A DNA stretch of 64,000 nucleotides. Source: an uncultured Collinsella sp. GTDB taxonomy: Bacteria; Actinomycetota; Coriobacteriia; Coriobacteriales; Coriobacteriaceae. This document shows, piece after piece, positions 1 through 8,413 of the stretch. The stretch covers positions 62,001-126,000 of the forward strand of contig CABUIY010000002.1 in the NCBI GenBank assembly GCA_902491765.1, written 5' to 3'. Both the position numbers and the translations under genes were made by a program. The notes beneath the pieces are model-generated. The model had not been told where the DNA came from. It made no database searches and worked only from the letters and a program-made list of their open reading frames with translations. Numbering within the stretch: the first letter of the stretch is position 1; the number at the start of each line of letters is the position of its first letter.

Positions 1-46
1 GACTGCCGCCGGTGACGCTGGAGAAGAACGTATCGAAGAGGCCCAT
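1..46 (-). CDS. Start of an unidentified protein, cut by the window edge
   Basis: An ATG at 46 opens a frame reading MGLFDTFFSSVTGGS that runs off the left edge. It begins 2 bases after the stop of the oxidoreductase to its right, so the two are probably one operon. The short N-terminus resembles the start of some DUF4956 membrane proteins, but 15 residues are too few to name it. No clear ribosome binding site is visible. Confidence 0.4.
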   Translation of the reverse strand, partial: MGLFDTFFSSVTGGS

Positions 47-48
47 CG

Positions 49-1155
49 CTATGCCTGCTTGCCTGCGTCGGCCGGGAAGGTAATGCCGGCCTGCTGGCGC
101 ACGGCATCCATGATGCGCAGTGAGACGAGTGTGACATCGCGGTAGTGGCCAAGCTCGTGGCGTCCTGCCGGGGTCTCCCAAATCTCTTCCTTAACGTTAT
201 CGATGCCGCCGATGGCGGTGATAAAGTCTGTGAGTTCGTATTCCATAGTGTTGCTCGATTTGGGCAGGTCGAGCACGCGGCCGTTGTCGCCCTGTTCGCG
301 CGGTGCCTCGGTCGCCGAGCCGCGTACGACATCGCCGCGATAGTCGATGCGGACGTTGCGGGGCGTGGACAGATGGTCGATCTGGATAGTGCCACGCTCG
401 CCTTCGATCTGCGAGGGCAGCAGGTCATTCGTAATTTTGGAGTGCGCGAGCTCGACGGAGATGCGGCCTCCGCCATAGCTGGCGAGGATGGAACCGCAGC
501 CGTCGATGGGGCCGTGCGTGAGCTGTCGCGTGGTGGGGTCGAGCAGAGTAGTCATGCTCGTAAGGCCGGAGGGCATGCCGAAAATCTCGACCATGGGCTC
601 GACGGCGTAGACGCCAATGTCCATGAGGGAACCCGATGCCATATTGCAGTCGAAGATATTGGTGGCGCGTCCCGCGAGAATCTCGTTGTAGCGCGAGGAA
701 TACTTGCCAAAGCGCAATGAAGCGCGGCGGATGGGGGCGATCTCGCCCAGGGCGTCCTCGATGGCGTGGAAGGCGGGATCGTGGAGGGGACGCATGGCCT
801 CGAGGGCCACGACACCTGCTGCCTCGGCAGCGCGGAAGACTTCCAGCGCCTGCGCTTCGGTGGCGCAGAAGGGTTTCTCGACGATGACGTGCTTGCCACC
901 GGCGATGCAGGCAAGGGCCTGCTCGTAGTGAAGTGCGTTAGGACTGCCGATATAGACGGCGTCGACGTCGACGGCTGCCGCAAGCTCGTCAAGTGCGGTG
1001 AAGTTACGCTCGCCGCCGTGTTCGGCGGTAAAGGCGGCGCCGCGCTCGGCATCGCGCGAGAGCGTGCCCACAAACGCGGCTTGGTCGTTGGCGTTGACGA
1101 CCTGGATAAAGTCGTCGGTAATCATGGATGTGCCGATGGTCGCGATGCGCAGCAT
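49..1155 (-). CDS. Gfo/Idh/MocA-family NAD(P)-dependent oxidoreductase
   Basis: A 368-aa protein predicted to oxidise or reduce a sugar, polyol or related substrate with NAD(P) in the cytoplasm. It opens with a Rossmann dinucleotide site (IATIGTSMITDDF) and carries the family motif VEKPF (the EKP lysine region), followed by the C-terminal substrate half. The open frame extends further upstream, but the start at 1155 has a strong AAGGGGG ribosome site just before it and begins directly with the Rossmann strand. The gene to its left starts 2 bases after its stop. The substrate cannot be told from the sequence. A second member of this family lies at 8414-9433, with clearly different sequence. 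Confidence 0.85.
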   Translation of the reverse strand: MLRIATIGTSMITDDFIQVVNANDQAAFVGTLSRDAERGAAFTAEHGGERNFTALDELAAAVDVDAVYIGSPNALHYEQALACIAGGKHVIVEKPFCATEAQALEVFRAAEAAGVVALEAMRPLHDPAFHAIEDALGEIAPIRRASLRFGKYSSRYNEILAGRATNIFDCNMASGSLMDIGVYAVEPMVEIFGMPSGLTSMTTLLDPTTRQLTHGPIDGCGSILASYGGGRISVELAHSKITNDLLPSQIEGERGTIQIDHLSTPRNVRIDYRGDVVRGSATEAPREQGDNGRVLDLPKSSNTMEYELTDFITAIGGIDNVKEEIWETPAGRHELGHYRDVTLVSLRIMDAVRQQAGITFPADAGKQA

Positions 1156-1228
1156 ACGTCCCCCTTGCGTTGTTTGGTCTACAGGATGAGTGTAGCGCGT
1201 GGGGATATAAAGCTGCGCGAAAACGCTA

Positions 1229-1714
1229 TTACAGGTCGCTCTCGTTAAAGCCGGTGTCGATATCGAGGTTGCTGCCGTCGGCCGCCGTGGTGGCGAGCTC
1301 ATCGCAGTGCTCGTTGAGCTCGTGGCCGGCATGCCCCTTAACCCAGATGAACTCCACCTTATGCTTGCTTTTGGCGGCAAGCAGGCGCTCCCACAGGTCG
1401 CGGTTCTTGACGGGCTGCTTGTTGGCAGTTTTCCACCCGCGCTTTTTCCAGCCGTCGATCCAGTGTTTATTGAAAGCGTTGACGACGTACTGCGAATCGG
1501 AATGGACTTCGACCTCGCAGGGGCGGTTGAGCGCCTCGAGCGCCACGATGACCGCCATGAGTTCCATACGGTTGTTGGTGGTCTTGGCGTAGCCGCGTGA
1601 AAGCTCGGAGGTGAAGGTCTTGCCGGCGGGGTTGGTGTATTTGAGTACGGCGCCGTAGCCGCCGCGTCCCGGATTTGATCGGGCCGAGCCGTCGGTGTAG
1701 ATGATGACCTTCAC
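1229..1714 (-). CDS. rnhA: Ribonuclease HI
   Basis: A 161-aa enzyme that cuts the RNA strand of RNA-DNA hybrids, for example in primers and R-loops. The four acidic catalytic residues are present: D8 in YTDGS, E51 in NNRMEL, D73 in VHSDSQ and D138 in EHCDEL, with the accessory histidine H128 in VKGHAGH. I chose the GTG at 1714 because GAAAGGAA lies just upstream and the protein then begins VKVIIYTDG like other family members; the longer frame from 1765 would add 17 residues with no signal. No N-terminal hybrid-binding domain is present. It has no obvious operon partner. Confidence 0.93.
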   Translation of the reverse strand: MKVIIYTDGSARSNPGRGGYGAVLKYTNPAGKTFTSELSRGYAKTTNNRMELMAVIVALEALNRPCEVEVHSDSQYVVNAFNKHWIDGWKKRGWKTANKQPVKNRDLWERLLAAKSKHKVEFIWVKGHAGHELNEHCDELATTAADGSNLDIDTGFNESDL

Positions 1715-1813
1715 ATGGTTCCTTTCGTTGGGTACGTTTCGTGTGAGTGACCATTGTAGCGCCATGCCCGCCGGGGGCTAGCAATCTACGATTTCTACCC
1801 CGTCTTCCGACGG

Positions 1814-2716
1814 TTAGTTGGCATGGATGATGCGGTTGAGCTCGTCGAGGTATTGCTGCAAGAGGGGAGAGGGCTTGCGCTCGTTGTGCATGATATAGCC
1901 TACGTGCATCGTTGGGGCGTCTGCTAACGGGATCGATGCCATACCCCATTGCATTTCATTGGAGAGGACACCGGTCGACAGGGTGTAGCCGTTCGACGTG
2001 ATAAGTAAGTTAGTAAGTGTTCCGCGGTCCGAGATTCGTATGTTGCGATCGCAAGGGATATAGCTAAAAGGTTCCTCGGCGTAATAGAAGGAGTTTGAGG
2101 TTCCCTGCTCAAAGCTATAACGCGTATAGGGTGTGAGGTCGGCAAGGGACAGCTGCGGGCGGCGGGCAAGCGGGTGGCGCTCGCTAACGAAGACGTGGAC
2201 CGTCGCGTCGAAGAGGGGATGGAAGCTTGCGCGGGCATCGGCGAAGGCCTTCTGCAGAACGCGGGCGTTAAAGTCATCCAGATACAGAATGCCGATATCG
2301 CTGCGAAATGCGCGGACGTCATCGATGATCTGCGATGTGGTGGTCTCGCGCATGATGAACTCGAACTTGCTGTCGCGGCAGCGCTCGACCACGTTGACAA
2401 AGGCCTCGACCGAAAAGGCGTAGTGCTGGGCGGAGATGGCGAGGCGGGCTTGCGGGGTGCCGCCGTCCTCGTAGCGCGCCTCGAGCATGTCGGCCTGCTC
2501 TACGACCTGGCGCGCATAGCCCAAAAGCTCGGTGCCGTCGTTGGTGAGCGTGACGCCGCGGCTGGAGCGCGTAAAGATCTCCAGGTGGAGCTCCTGTTCC
2601 AGGCTTTTGACGGCGTTGGAGATATTGGACTGAGCGGTATAGAGGCGCTGGGCTGCGGCATTGATTGAGCCGGACTCTGCTACGGCGATCAGGAAACGAA
2701 GCTGCTGGAGGGTCAT
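1814..2716 (-). CDS. LysR-family transcriptional regulator, divergent from metY
   Basis: A 300-aa regulator with an N-terminal winged helix-turn-helix (about residues 1-60, LQQLRFLIAVAESGSINAAA) and a C-terminal periplasmic-binding-protein-like effector domain. The ATG at 2716 is preferred over 2725 because GAAAGG sits 9 bases before it, whereas it abuts the upstream ATG. It is transcribed away from metY, and a palindrome at 2735-2757 lies in the shared promoter region. By analogy with other LysR proteins it probably controls metY and itself in response to a sulfur metabolite, but the ligand is unknown. Confidence 0.85.
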   Translation of the reverse strand: MTLQQLRFLIAVAESGSINAAAQRLYTAQSNISNAVKSLEQELHLEIFTRSSRGVTLTNDGTELLGYARQVVEQADMLEARYEDGGTPQARLAISAQHYAFSVEAFVNVVERCRDSKFEFIMRETTTSQIIDDVRAFRSDIGILYLDDFNARVLQKAFADARASFHPLFDATVHVFVSERHPLARRPQLSLADLTPYTRYSFEQGTSNSFYYAEEPFSYIPCDRNIRISDRGTLTNLLITSNGYTLSTGVLSNEMQWGMASIPLADAPTMHVGYIMHNERKPSPLLQQYLDELNRIIHAN

Positions 2717-2734
2717 CGGCGCCATCCTTTCGAG

Positions 2735-2757
2735 TGTTATCTATAAAACCGATAACA
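2735..2757. promoter_or_regulatory. Probable LysR-type operator between the regulator gene and metY
   Basis: A 7-base inverted repeat, TGTTATC, nine bases, GATAACA, lies 18 bases upstream of the LysR start and 20 bases upstream of the metY -35 box. Its size and place fit a LysR-type site (T-N11-A class). Binding is inferred. Confidence 0.5.
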
Positions 2758-2776
2758 GGTTAGCGCTTTTAAGTGA

Positions 2777-2805
2777 TTGACCGAGGGAAACAACGCTCGT
2801 ACTAT
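2777..2805 (+). promoter_or_regulatory. Promoter of metY
   Basis: A -35 TTGACC at 2777-2782 and a -10 TACTAT at 2800-2805 are separated by exactly 17 bases. Transcription would start near 2812, giving a 5' leader of about 178 bases ahead of metY. Confidence 0.6.
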
Positions 2806-2822
2806 TCAAAACACACAAAGGC

Positions 2823-2925
2823 GGTAGGTAATTAAGCCAACCACGGAACCGGGATGCGAAAGGAGGCCCGCATATGAATTGCTTACCAAGACGAATGCCG
2901 GGCTCCTGTTTGCGCCCGTCGGCGT
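2823..2925 (+). ncRNA. Structured metY leader with a candidate pseudoknot (possible riboswitch)
   Basis: An 11-bp stem (2823-2833 with 2877-2887, two G-U pairs) encloses a hairpin (ATGCG 2854-2858 with CGCAT 2869-2873). The hairpin loop, 2861-2868, can pair with 2901-2907 outside the stem, forming a pseudoknot. A small CGCC/GGCG hairpin follows at 2912-2925. The same CTCCT at 2903-2907 is also complementary to the metY ribosome site AGGAG at 2979-2983, which suggests translational control. It does not match the SAM-I, SAM-II or SAH consensus as I remember them. Function is inferred. Confidence 0.5.
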
Positions 2926-2989
2926 GATCAGGAGACAGCGACTTACTTCTCTCTAATTTATTAACTTTTGTTCGATCAAGGAGATCATC

Positions 2990-4300
2990 ATGAGCCAGTT
3001 TATCAACAACCCCGAGCACACCTTTGGTTTCGATACCCTGCAGCTGCACGTTGGCCAGGAGAGCGCCGATCCTGCATCCGACTCCCGTGCTGTGCCTATC
3101 TACCAGACCACGAGCTATGTGTTCCGCAACTCCCAGCACGCCGCCGACCGCTTTGGTCTTGCCGACGCCGGTAACATCTACGGCCGTCTGACCAACTCCA
3201 CCCAGGGCGTCTTCGAGGATCGTATCGCCGCGCTCGAGGGTGGCGTGGCAGGTCTTGCCGTCGCCTCCGGTGCTGCTGCCATCACCTATACCCTGCAGGC
3301 CCTTGCCCAGGCCGGTGACCATGTGGTTGCCCAGAAGACTATCTACGGTGGCTCCTACAACTTGCTGGAGCATACGCTCTCCCAGTTTGGCGTCGAGACC
3401 ACCTTCGTCGATGCCCACAACCAGGACGAGGTCGAGGGCGCCATCAAGGACAACACCACGGTCATCTACCTCGAGACGCTCGGCAACCCCAATTCTGACA
3501 TCCCCAATATCGACGCCATCTCCGAGATCGCCAAGAAGCACGGTCTGCCGGTTGTCGTCGACAACACCTTCGGCACCCCGTATCTGTTCCGTCCGCTGGA
3601 GCATGGTGCCAACATCGTCGTCCACTCCGCAACCAAGTTCATCGGCGGCCACGGCACCTCGCTGGGCGGTGTGATCGTCGACGGCGGTAACTTCGATTGG
3701 AAGGCGAGCGGCAAGTATGCGCAGATCGCCGAGCCCAACCCCTCCTACCATGGCGTCTCGTTTGCCGAGGCTGCCGGTCCCGCCGCCTTCGCAACCTATG
3801 TCCGCGCCATCCTGCTGCGTGACGAGGGCGCCTGCATCAGCCCGTTCAACGCTTGGATCCTGCTCCAGGGCACCGAGACTCTGTCGCTGCGCGTTGACCG
3901 TCATGTCGAGAACACCAAGAAGGTCGTTGAGTTCCTGGCTGGTGATTGCCATGTCGCCAAGGTGAACCACCCGAGCCTGTCTGAGCACCCCGATCACGAG
4001 CTCTATCAGAAGTACTTCCCCAACGGCGGTGCCTCGATCTTTACCTTTGAGATTAAGGGTGGCCAGGAGGCAGCTTGGAAGTTCATCGATCATCTGCAGG
4101 TCTTCTCGCTGCTCGCCAACGTGGCCGACGTCAAGTCGCTCGTCGTGCACCCGGCTACCACCACGCACTCCCAGCTCTCTGCCGAGGAGCTCGCCGAGCA
4201 GAACATCACGCCCTCCACGATCCGTCTTTCCATCGGTACCGAGAACGCCGAGGATATCATTTGGGATCTGAAGCAGGCCTTCGCCGCGCTGGACGAGTAA
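2990..4300 (+). CDS. metY: O-acetylhomoserine sulfhydrylase (homocysteine synthase)
   Basis: A 436-aa PLP enzyme that makes homocysteine from O-acetylhomoserine and sulfide, the direct-sulfhydrylation route to methionine. The PLP lysine is near residue 216 in HSATKFIGGHGT, and VVDNTFGTPYL supplies the cofactor aspartate. Length and motifs fit MetY of the Cys/Met-metabolism family better than the roughly 380-400-aa cystathionine synthases. The AAGGAG ribosome site ends 6 bases before the ATG. It is a single-gene transcript: a promoter and structured leader lie upstream and a strong terminator at 4361-4401 downstream. The divergent LysR gene is the likely regulator. Confidence 0.9.
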   Translation: MSQFINNPEHTFGFDTLQLHVGQESADPASDSRAVPIYQTTSYVFRNSQHAADRFGLADAGNIYGRLTNSTQGVFEDRIAALEGGVAGLAVASGAAAITYTLQALAQAGDHVVAQKTIYGGSYNLLEHTLSQFGVETTFVDAHNQDEVEGAIKDNTTVIYLETLGNPNSDIPNIDAISEIAKKHGLPVVVDNTFGTPYLFRPLEHGANIVVHSATKFIGGHGTSLGGVIVDGGNFDWKASGKYAQIAEPNPSYHGVSFAEAAGPAAFATYVRAILLRDEGACISPFNAWILLQGTETLSLRVDRHVENTKKVVEFLAGDCHVAKVNHPSLSEHPDHELYQKYFPNGGASIFTFEIKGGQEAAWKFIDHLQVFSLLANVADVKSLVVHPATTTHSQLSAEELAEQNITPSTIRLSIGTENAEDIIWDLKQAFAALDE

Positions 4301-4360
4301 GGCGACTTGTGCAAGGACCCCTTGCGACTCGATAGGTATAACTGCATAAAATGCCTGCTC

Positions 4361-4401
4361 AAGGCGCCTGTGCGAACAATGGTTGCACAGGCGCCTTTTT
4401 T
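4361..4401 (+). terminator. Rho-independent terminator of metY
   Basis: A perfect 13-bp stem (4361-4373 with 4385-4397, AAGGCGCCTGTGC) with an 11-base loop is followed by a run of T. Confidence 0.9.
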
Positions 4402-4612
4402 GCATAGAGCGGGTGCAAAAACAGGGTTTTTGACACGCTTTATGCATTCGAGTTGTGGAAAACTCCTGTTGAGAGGATGTGAGTTTTACGCAATTGACGT
4501 GCGCCTTTTAAGTAAAGCCGCAGGTCGCGATTTGCTCGGGGTACTATGCAGCGCGATCGAATCACACGCAGCTCAAACGCAGCAAAAACGCACTACGGAG
4601 GTTTCCAGCTAC

Positions 4613-5386
4613 ATGAGGATTGATTCACGAAAACCGAAAACCGCCGCCCTTTCCGCCGCTCTGACCGTGGCACTTTTGGCGGGCGCCGGTGCAACTGATG
4701 CCCACGCCGCAACACTGTCCGATACGGTTGGATCTACTCCGTCCGAGACGACGCTGGTGCAGCCCGTTGACTATCGTGGCGATGGTTATGGTTCCATGCA
4801 GGAGTGGAACGCCTCGATGGAGGCCAAGCGCGATTCCCTGGAGATGCGCGCTCAGATCATCATGAATATGTATGGCGACTATGCCACCGATGACGAGCGC
4901 GCTGTGCTGCAGGGTTGCATCGACGGTGCGGGTAGCCTGTTGACGATGGGGGAGGTCGACGCCAAGTCGACCGAGCTCGATGAGCTGCGCGCTGCGCTTG
5001 AGGATGCCAAGTGCGAAGCGCTCGAGGCTGCCGCCGAGGCGGAGGCTGCCGAGGCCGCCCAGGCTTCGTACTACAACGCCGGTTACACTCCGCCTTACGC
5101 GTCTGCCGCGTCCTACGCGAACGGATCGGGCCTGACGCGCTCTGCGGGTGTCAATAACTACAACGGGCGCCGCGAGACCTATTACAGCAGCAATGTGCTT
5201 TATCACTATCGCACGGGCGAATGGACTCAGGATTCCGAGGGCTTCTGGCGCGATTCCGACGGCTATTACGTTGTTGCCGCGGGCGATATGGCCCAGGGCT
5301 CGACCTTTACGGGCTCCAAGGGTGATTGCAAGGTCTATGACTCCGGCTGCGCTGCCGGAACCACCGACTACTACACCGGTTGGTAA
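4613..5386 (+). CDS. Secreted protein of unknown function
   Basis: A 257-aa protein with a classical signal peptide (basic RKPK, hydrophobic core, probable AHA cleavage near residue 32). The mature part has an Ala/Glu-rich, likely helical stretch around residues 125-150, then a Tyr/Ser/Gly-rich region and a C-terminal tail with two cysteines (GDCKVYDSGCAAG) that could form a disulfide. I recognise no catalytic domain. The ATG at 4613 follows ACGGAGGT; the frame is open much further upstream but crosses the metY terminator, so the longer version is not real. It is probably monocistronic, ending at the hairpin at 5415. Confidence 0.75.
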   Translation: MRIDSRKPKTAALSAALTVALLAGAGATDAHAATLSDTVGSTPSETTLVQPVDYRGDGYGSMQEWNASMEAKRDSLEMRAQIIMNMYGDYATDDERAVLQGCIDGAGSLLTMGEVDAKSTELDELRAALEDAKCEALEAAAEAEAAEAAQASYYNAGYTPPYASAASYANGSGLTRSAGVNNYNGRRETYYSSNVLYHYRTGEWTQDSEGFWRDSDGYYVVAAGDMAQGSTFTGSKGDCKVYDSGCAAGTTDYYTGW

Positions 5387-5414
5387 TCTGCCATAAGCAA
5401 AATAGGCACATGAT

Positions 5415-5465
5415 GGGCGGACGTCTTTACTGAGCTTTTAGGCAACGTAAAGCCGCCCGTTCTTT
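5415..5465 (+). terminator. Terminator after the secreted-protein gene
   Basis: GGGCGG (5415-5420) pairs with CCGCCC (5453-5458) and CTTTAC (5425-5430) with GTAAAG (5447-5452), with a small bulge between; GTTCTTTAT follows. Confidence 0.65.
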
Positions 5466-5575
5466 ATGCGCGTTTGAGTTAACAGAGCCCTTACCGTGGC
5501 GGTACGCTGGGCGTATGGATGCGGGGCACACTAGTTCATGAGAAATAAGGTCTTTCTCTTGGAAGAAGTGGTCTT

Positions 5576-5782
5576 GTGAATGCTCGAGATATTGCCGTTG
5601 CCGCCGTCGCGTTGATGCTCGGCTGCCTTGGTCCCACGGTCGCGCTCGTCGCGGGCATGCAGGGGACATGCGGGACTGCTCCTATCGTGGTCGGCGCGCT
5701 GATCGCGGCCGCACTGCTGGGAAGCGCGGGCGTGGTTCTTTGCCGCGACGATGAGGACGAGGTGTCGGGGTCGCAACGCTAA
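5576..5782 (+). CDS. Small two-helix membrane protein
   Basis: A 68-aa protein with two hydrophobic segments (about residues 6-26 and 35-55) and a short charged C-terminal tail (CRDDEDEVSGSQR), so a small inner-membrane protein with the tail probably in the cytoplasm. It starts at a GTG with GGAAGAAG 9 bases upstream, and a strong terminator follows at 5824-5858, which supports a real gene. No family is recognised. Confidence 0.55.
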   Translation: MNARDIAVAAVALMLGCLGPTVALVAGMQGTCGTAPIVVGALIAAALLGSAGVVLCRDDEDEVSGSQR

Positions 5783-5823
5783 CTGTTGTGAGATCGGCCG
5801 CCGGTCATAGACGAAGATGAAGG

Positions 5824-5858
5824 CCGCCGCAGGGGGGAGGTTCCCTTGCGGCGGTTTT
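5824..5858 (+). terminator. Terminator after the small membrane protein gene
   Basis: A 12-bp stem (CCGCCGCAGGGG with CCCTTGCGGCGG) and a 7-base loop are followed by TTTT. It may also serve the convergent gene on the minus strand. Confidence 0.8.
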
Positions 5859-5891
5859 GCTGTTAAGGCTGTTGAATGCGGCGCGTCGGCG

Positions 5892-6806
5892 CTACCAGCT
5901 TTTCTCGATATCGCGAATGCGTCGATAGAGCCATTCGTTTTGCGGTGCCTGGATATCGTGTTTGGCTGCGAGGCGGCAGATGGTGCCCGCGAACTCATCA
6001 ACCTCGGTTTTGCGCCTTGCGATGCGGTCTTGAGCCATCGAGGGCATACCGGCGGGGTCGATTCCCTCGATGAGGTGCACCATTTGCGTCAGGTCTGCCT
6101 CGGTCAGCTCAACGCCCTCGGCGTTGGCGACCGCAAGCGTTTCGCGCATGGCGGAAACAAAGCAGCGACGCTGCTCGGAGCTCGGCTCCGTGGCGCTTCC
6201 GTAGGTCCCGCCGTAGGCCATGCAGGTTTGGTTGATGCCGTCGTTGAGCATGAGTTTGGCCCACATGCGGTGCGCAATGTCGCGCTCGACGGTATGGGCG
6301 ATGCCGCAGCGCGTGTAGAGCCCGTCGATAGCGGCGACGGTCGCGGGGTCCGTGCCGGCCGCCGCGCCAAAGCGGATCTCGCCCGCATTGGTAAAGGTGA
6401 GCGCGCCGTTGAGGAACACGGCGTCCATGCCCTGGCAGATACCAAGAACGGTATGCTCCCAGCCAAAGCGTTCGGCAATCTTTTGCTCGCTCGTAATGCC
6501 GTTGCATAGCGAGGCGATGAGCGTGTTGGGTCCCACGACGCGCTCCATAGTCTTGAGTGCTTGGTCGAGACCGGTGGTCTTGACTGTCAGGATGACCAGA
6601 TCGGCGGGCGTCGCCTCGCTGGCGCGGACGGACGTGAGATCGCAGGGCTTGCCGTTGACAGTGAGCGCATCGCCCGCGTGACGCTCAAAACGGGTGTCAT
6701 CCATAACGTATTCGACGGCGTCATTGCCGAGGGCCTTGGCAATCATGCTGCCGTAGAGCAGGCCGACGCCGCCCTTGCCGATAAAAGCGACCTTGTTGAT
6801 CTGCAT
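5892..6806 (-). CDS. panE: 2-dehydropantoate 2-reductase family protein
   Basis: A 304-aa member of the ketopantoate reductase (ApbA/PanE) family, which uses NADPH to make pantoate for pantothenate and coenzyme A. The N-terminal Rossmann site reads FIGKGGVGLLYGSMIAK, and the C-terminal helical half contains KLMLNDGINQTCM, where the family has its catalytic lysine. The ATG at 6806 is preferred to 6815 because the GGGGAG ribosome site sits 9 bases before it. No other pantothenate gene is nearby and the family contains enzymes with other 2-ketoacid substrates, so the exact reaction is inferred. A terminator-like hairpin lies just upstream (6825-6851). Confidence 0.8.
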   Translation of the reverse strand: MQINKVAFIGKGGVGLLYGSMIAKALGNDAVEYVMDDTRFERHAGDALTVNGKPCDLTSVRASEATPADLVILTVKTTGLDQALKTMERVVGPNTLIASLCNGITSEQKIAERFGWEHTVLGICQGMDAVFLNGALTFTNAGEIRFGAAAGTDPATVAAIDGLYTRCGIAHTVERDIAHRMWAKLMLNDGINQTCMAYGGTYGSATEPSSEQRRCFVSAMRETLAVANAEGVELTEADLTQMVHLIEGIDPAGMPSMAQDRIARRKTEVDEFAGTICRLAAKHDIQAPQNEWLYRRIRDIEKSW

Positions 6807-6824
6807 GTGAATCATCTCCCCATG

Positions 6825-6851
6825 TAAAAGGCGCCCGCGTAAGGGGCGCCT
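6825..6851 (-). terminator. Hairpin with T-run just upstream of panE
   Basis: AGGCGCCC at 6829-6836 pairs with GGGCGCCT at 6844-6851; read on the minus strand it is followed by TTTTA. It lies only about 20 bases before the panE start, so it either ends a short upstream transcript or acts as an attenuator. Confidence 0.55.
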
Positions 6852-6899
6852 GATGGATTGTATGCTGCCAGGGTGATTGGTGGGTGCGCGGGGCGGCTG

Positions 6900-6968
6900 T
6901 TATAAAAAAGAAACGTTTGCCTGGACGCTACGCTGCAGGGCAGACCGCAAAGACATGCGCGTGGTCAT
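6900..6968 (-). CDS. Possible 22-codon leader peptide or small ORF
   Basis: ATG at 6968 is preceded by GAAAGGAG with 7-base spacing and encodes MTTRMSLRSALQRSVQANVS plus two residues before TAA. The terminator-like hairpin at 6825-6851 and then panE follow on the same strand. The ribosome site and position suggest a translated leader, but nothing in the peptide points to a particular amino acid, and it could be chance. Confidence 0.25.
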   Translation of the reverse strand: MTTRMSLRSALQRSVQANVSFL

Positions 6969-7131
6969 GCCCGGCTCCTTTCATCGGGCTTTTTGCTGAT
7001 GTTAAAGCGGTGCCGTGACGGCTCGATTTCTGCTGCGTTACGATACGTTCTCGATTGCGATTCCACGATGTTTCGGCTGCGTGACCATTGTGTTTCGCCT
7101 TGCCGGGGCGCTGATGGCGAAGGGAGGGGCC

Positions 7132-8322
7132 GTGCAATACCGTGTTGACCCCAAAAGTGGTAACCGAATATCCGCTCTGGGTCTGGGCTGCATGAGGTTT
7201 CCCGGTGCGCCGGGACACCCCGATGCGAAGACGGCCGATGCCATCATCTCCCGCGCGGTGGAGCAGGGGATTAACTACCTGGACACGGCCTATCTCTATC
7301 CCGGCAACGAGGCGTGCGTGGGTGCGTCGCTTGAGCGCCTGGGCTTGCGCGACCAGGTTTTGCTCGCAACCAAGCTGCCGCATGCTTCGTGCAAATGCGC
7401 GGAGGATTTCGACCGGTTCTTCGACGAGCAACTGCGCCGCCTACGGACCGACCATATCGACTATTACCTCATGCATAACATTACCTCGCCCGCCCAGTGG
7501 GAACGTGTGGTGGCGTTGGGCATTGAGGACTGGATCGCGTGTCAAAAGGCGGCGGGGCGCATTCGCCAGATTGGTTTTTCGTACCACGGCAGCGCGGTGG
7601 ATTTCCTGACGATGCTTGACGCATATGACTGGGATTTTTGCCAGATCCAGTACAATTACGCTGGAGAGCGATATCAGGCGGGAACAGCGGGGCTCATGGC
7701 CGCCGCCGAGCGAGGCCTCGCGGTGTTTGTGATGGAGCCGCTGCTGGGCGGGCGTTTAGCGGGCAAGCTGCCGCCACGGGCCCGCGCTGTGCTCGATAGT
7801 GCCCGTGACCCGCATTTGCTCACTCCTGCCGCCTGGGGTCTTTCGTGGGTGTGGAATCATCCTCAGGTGACGATGCTGCTTTCGGGTATGACCGATACCG
7901 CGCAGGTGGATGAGAATTCGTCACTGGCAGACCTCGCGTTGCCGAATTCGATGACTGCCAACCAGCTCGACACGATCGCGCACGTGCTGGATGAGTTTGA
8001 AAAATCGAATCGCGTGCCCTGCACGGGATGCGGCTATTGCATGCCGTGCCCTAAAGGCATCAATATCCCTGGATGTTTTGCCGCCTACAACGCAAGCTAT
8101 GCGCACAGCTGGTTTACGGGGCTGTCTCAATACTTTACGGCGAGCGCGGTGCGCACAAGCGAGCCCAAGTTGGTGAGCAATTGCGTCAAATGCGGCAAAT
8201 GCGCGCGGCACTGCCCGCAGCACATCGATATTCCCGAGTGTCTCGACGATGTGCGCCGACGTTTCCAGCCTGGTCCCGTGACGGCGGTGCTTAAGGCCTT
8301 CGGCAAAACACGCTCCTCATGA
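7132..8322 (+). CDS. Aldo/keto reductase with C-terminal ferredoxin domain
   Basis: A 396-aa protein: an aldo/keto reductase TIM barrel (about residues 1-280; YLDTAYLYPGNE carries the usual catalytic D and Y) followed by a two-cluster ferredoxin domain with CTGCGYCMPCP near residue 297 and CVKCGKCARHCP near 350. Such fusions are widespread in anaerobes and probably couple carbonyl reduction to [4Fe-4S] electron transfer; substrates are unknown. I chose the GTG at 7132, just after AAGGGAGG, because the protein then starts with VQYRVDPKSG like its relatives; the frame is open to 7015 but that part has no family resemblance. Confidence 0.85.
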   Translation: MQYRVDPKSGNRISALGLGCMRFPGAPGHPDAKTADAIISRAVEQGINYLDTAYLYPGNEACVGASLERLGLRDQVLLATKLPHASCKCAEDFDRFFDEQLRRLRTDHIDYYLMHNITSPAQWERVVALGIEDWIACQKAAGRIRQIGFSYHGSAVDFLTMLDAYDWDFCQIQYNYAGERYQAGTAGLMAAAERGLAVFVMEPLLGGRLAGKLPPRARAVLDSARDPHLLTPAAWGLSWVWNHPQVTMLLSGMTDTAQVDENSSLADLALPNSMTANQLDTIAHVLDEFEKSNRVPCTGCGYCMPCPKGINIPGCFAAYNASYAHSWFTGLSQYFTASAVRTSEPKLVSNCVKCGKCARHCPQHIDIPECLDDVRRRFQPGPVTAVLKAFGKTRSS

Positions 8323-8334
8323 CCCTTTTATATC

Positions 8335-8397
8335 TTGTGATGGAATAGTTCCTGTTTGCGGCAGAATAGGGCGATAGCAGGAACTATTTCGCCGCAA
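8335..8397. repeat. Long inverted repeat, copy A
   Basis: Arms 8335-8354 and 8378-8397 pair over 20 positions with one mismatch (A·C) and several G-U pairs, around a 23-base loop beginning TTTGCG. The element shares its flanks and loop with copy B at 9502-9564, but the central stem differs in a compensating way. CTTTTATA precedes it and CTGATGGGAGG (the next gene's ribosome site) follows. There is no T-run, so it is not an ordinary terminator. Confidence 0.7.
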
Positions 8398-8413
8398 CTG
8401 ATGGGAGGCTATC

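Noticed and set aside
2823..2925. SAM-I or SAM-II riboswitch ahead of metY
   Set aside because: The conserved core sequences of those classes, as I know them, are missing; kept only as a candidate structure.
2741..4447. Long open frame opposite metY (568 codons)
   Set aside because: It is a GC-driven shadow of metY with no ribosome site and repetitive, unfamily-like sequence.
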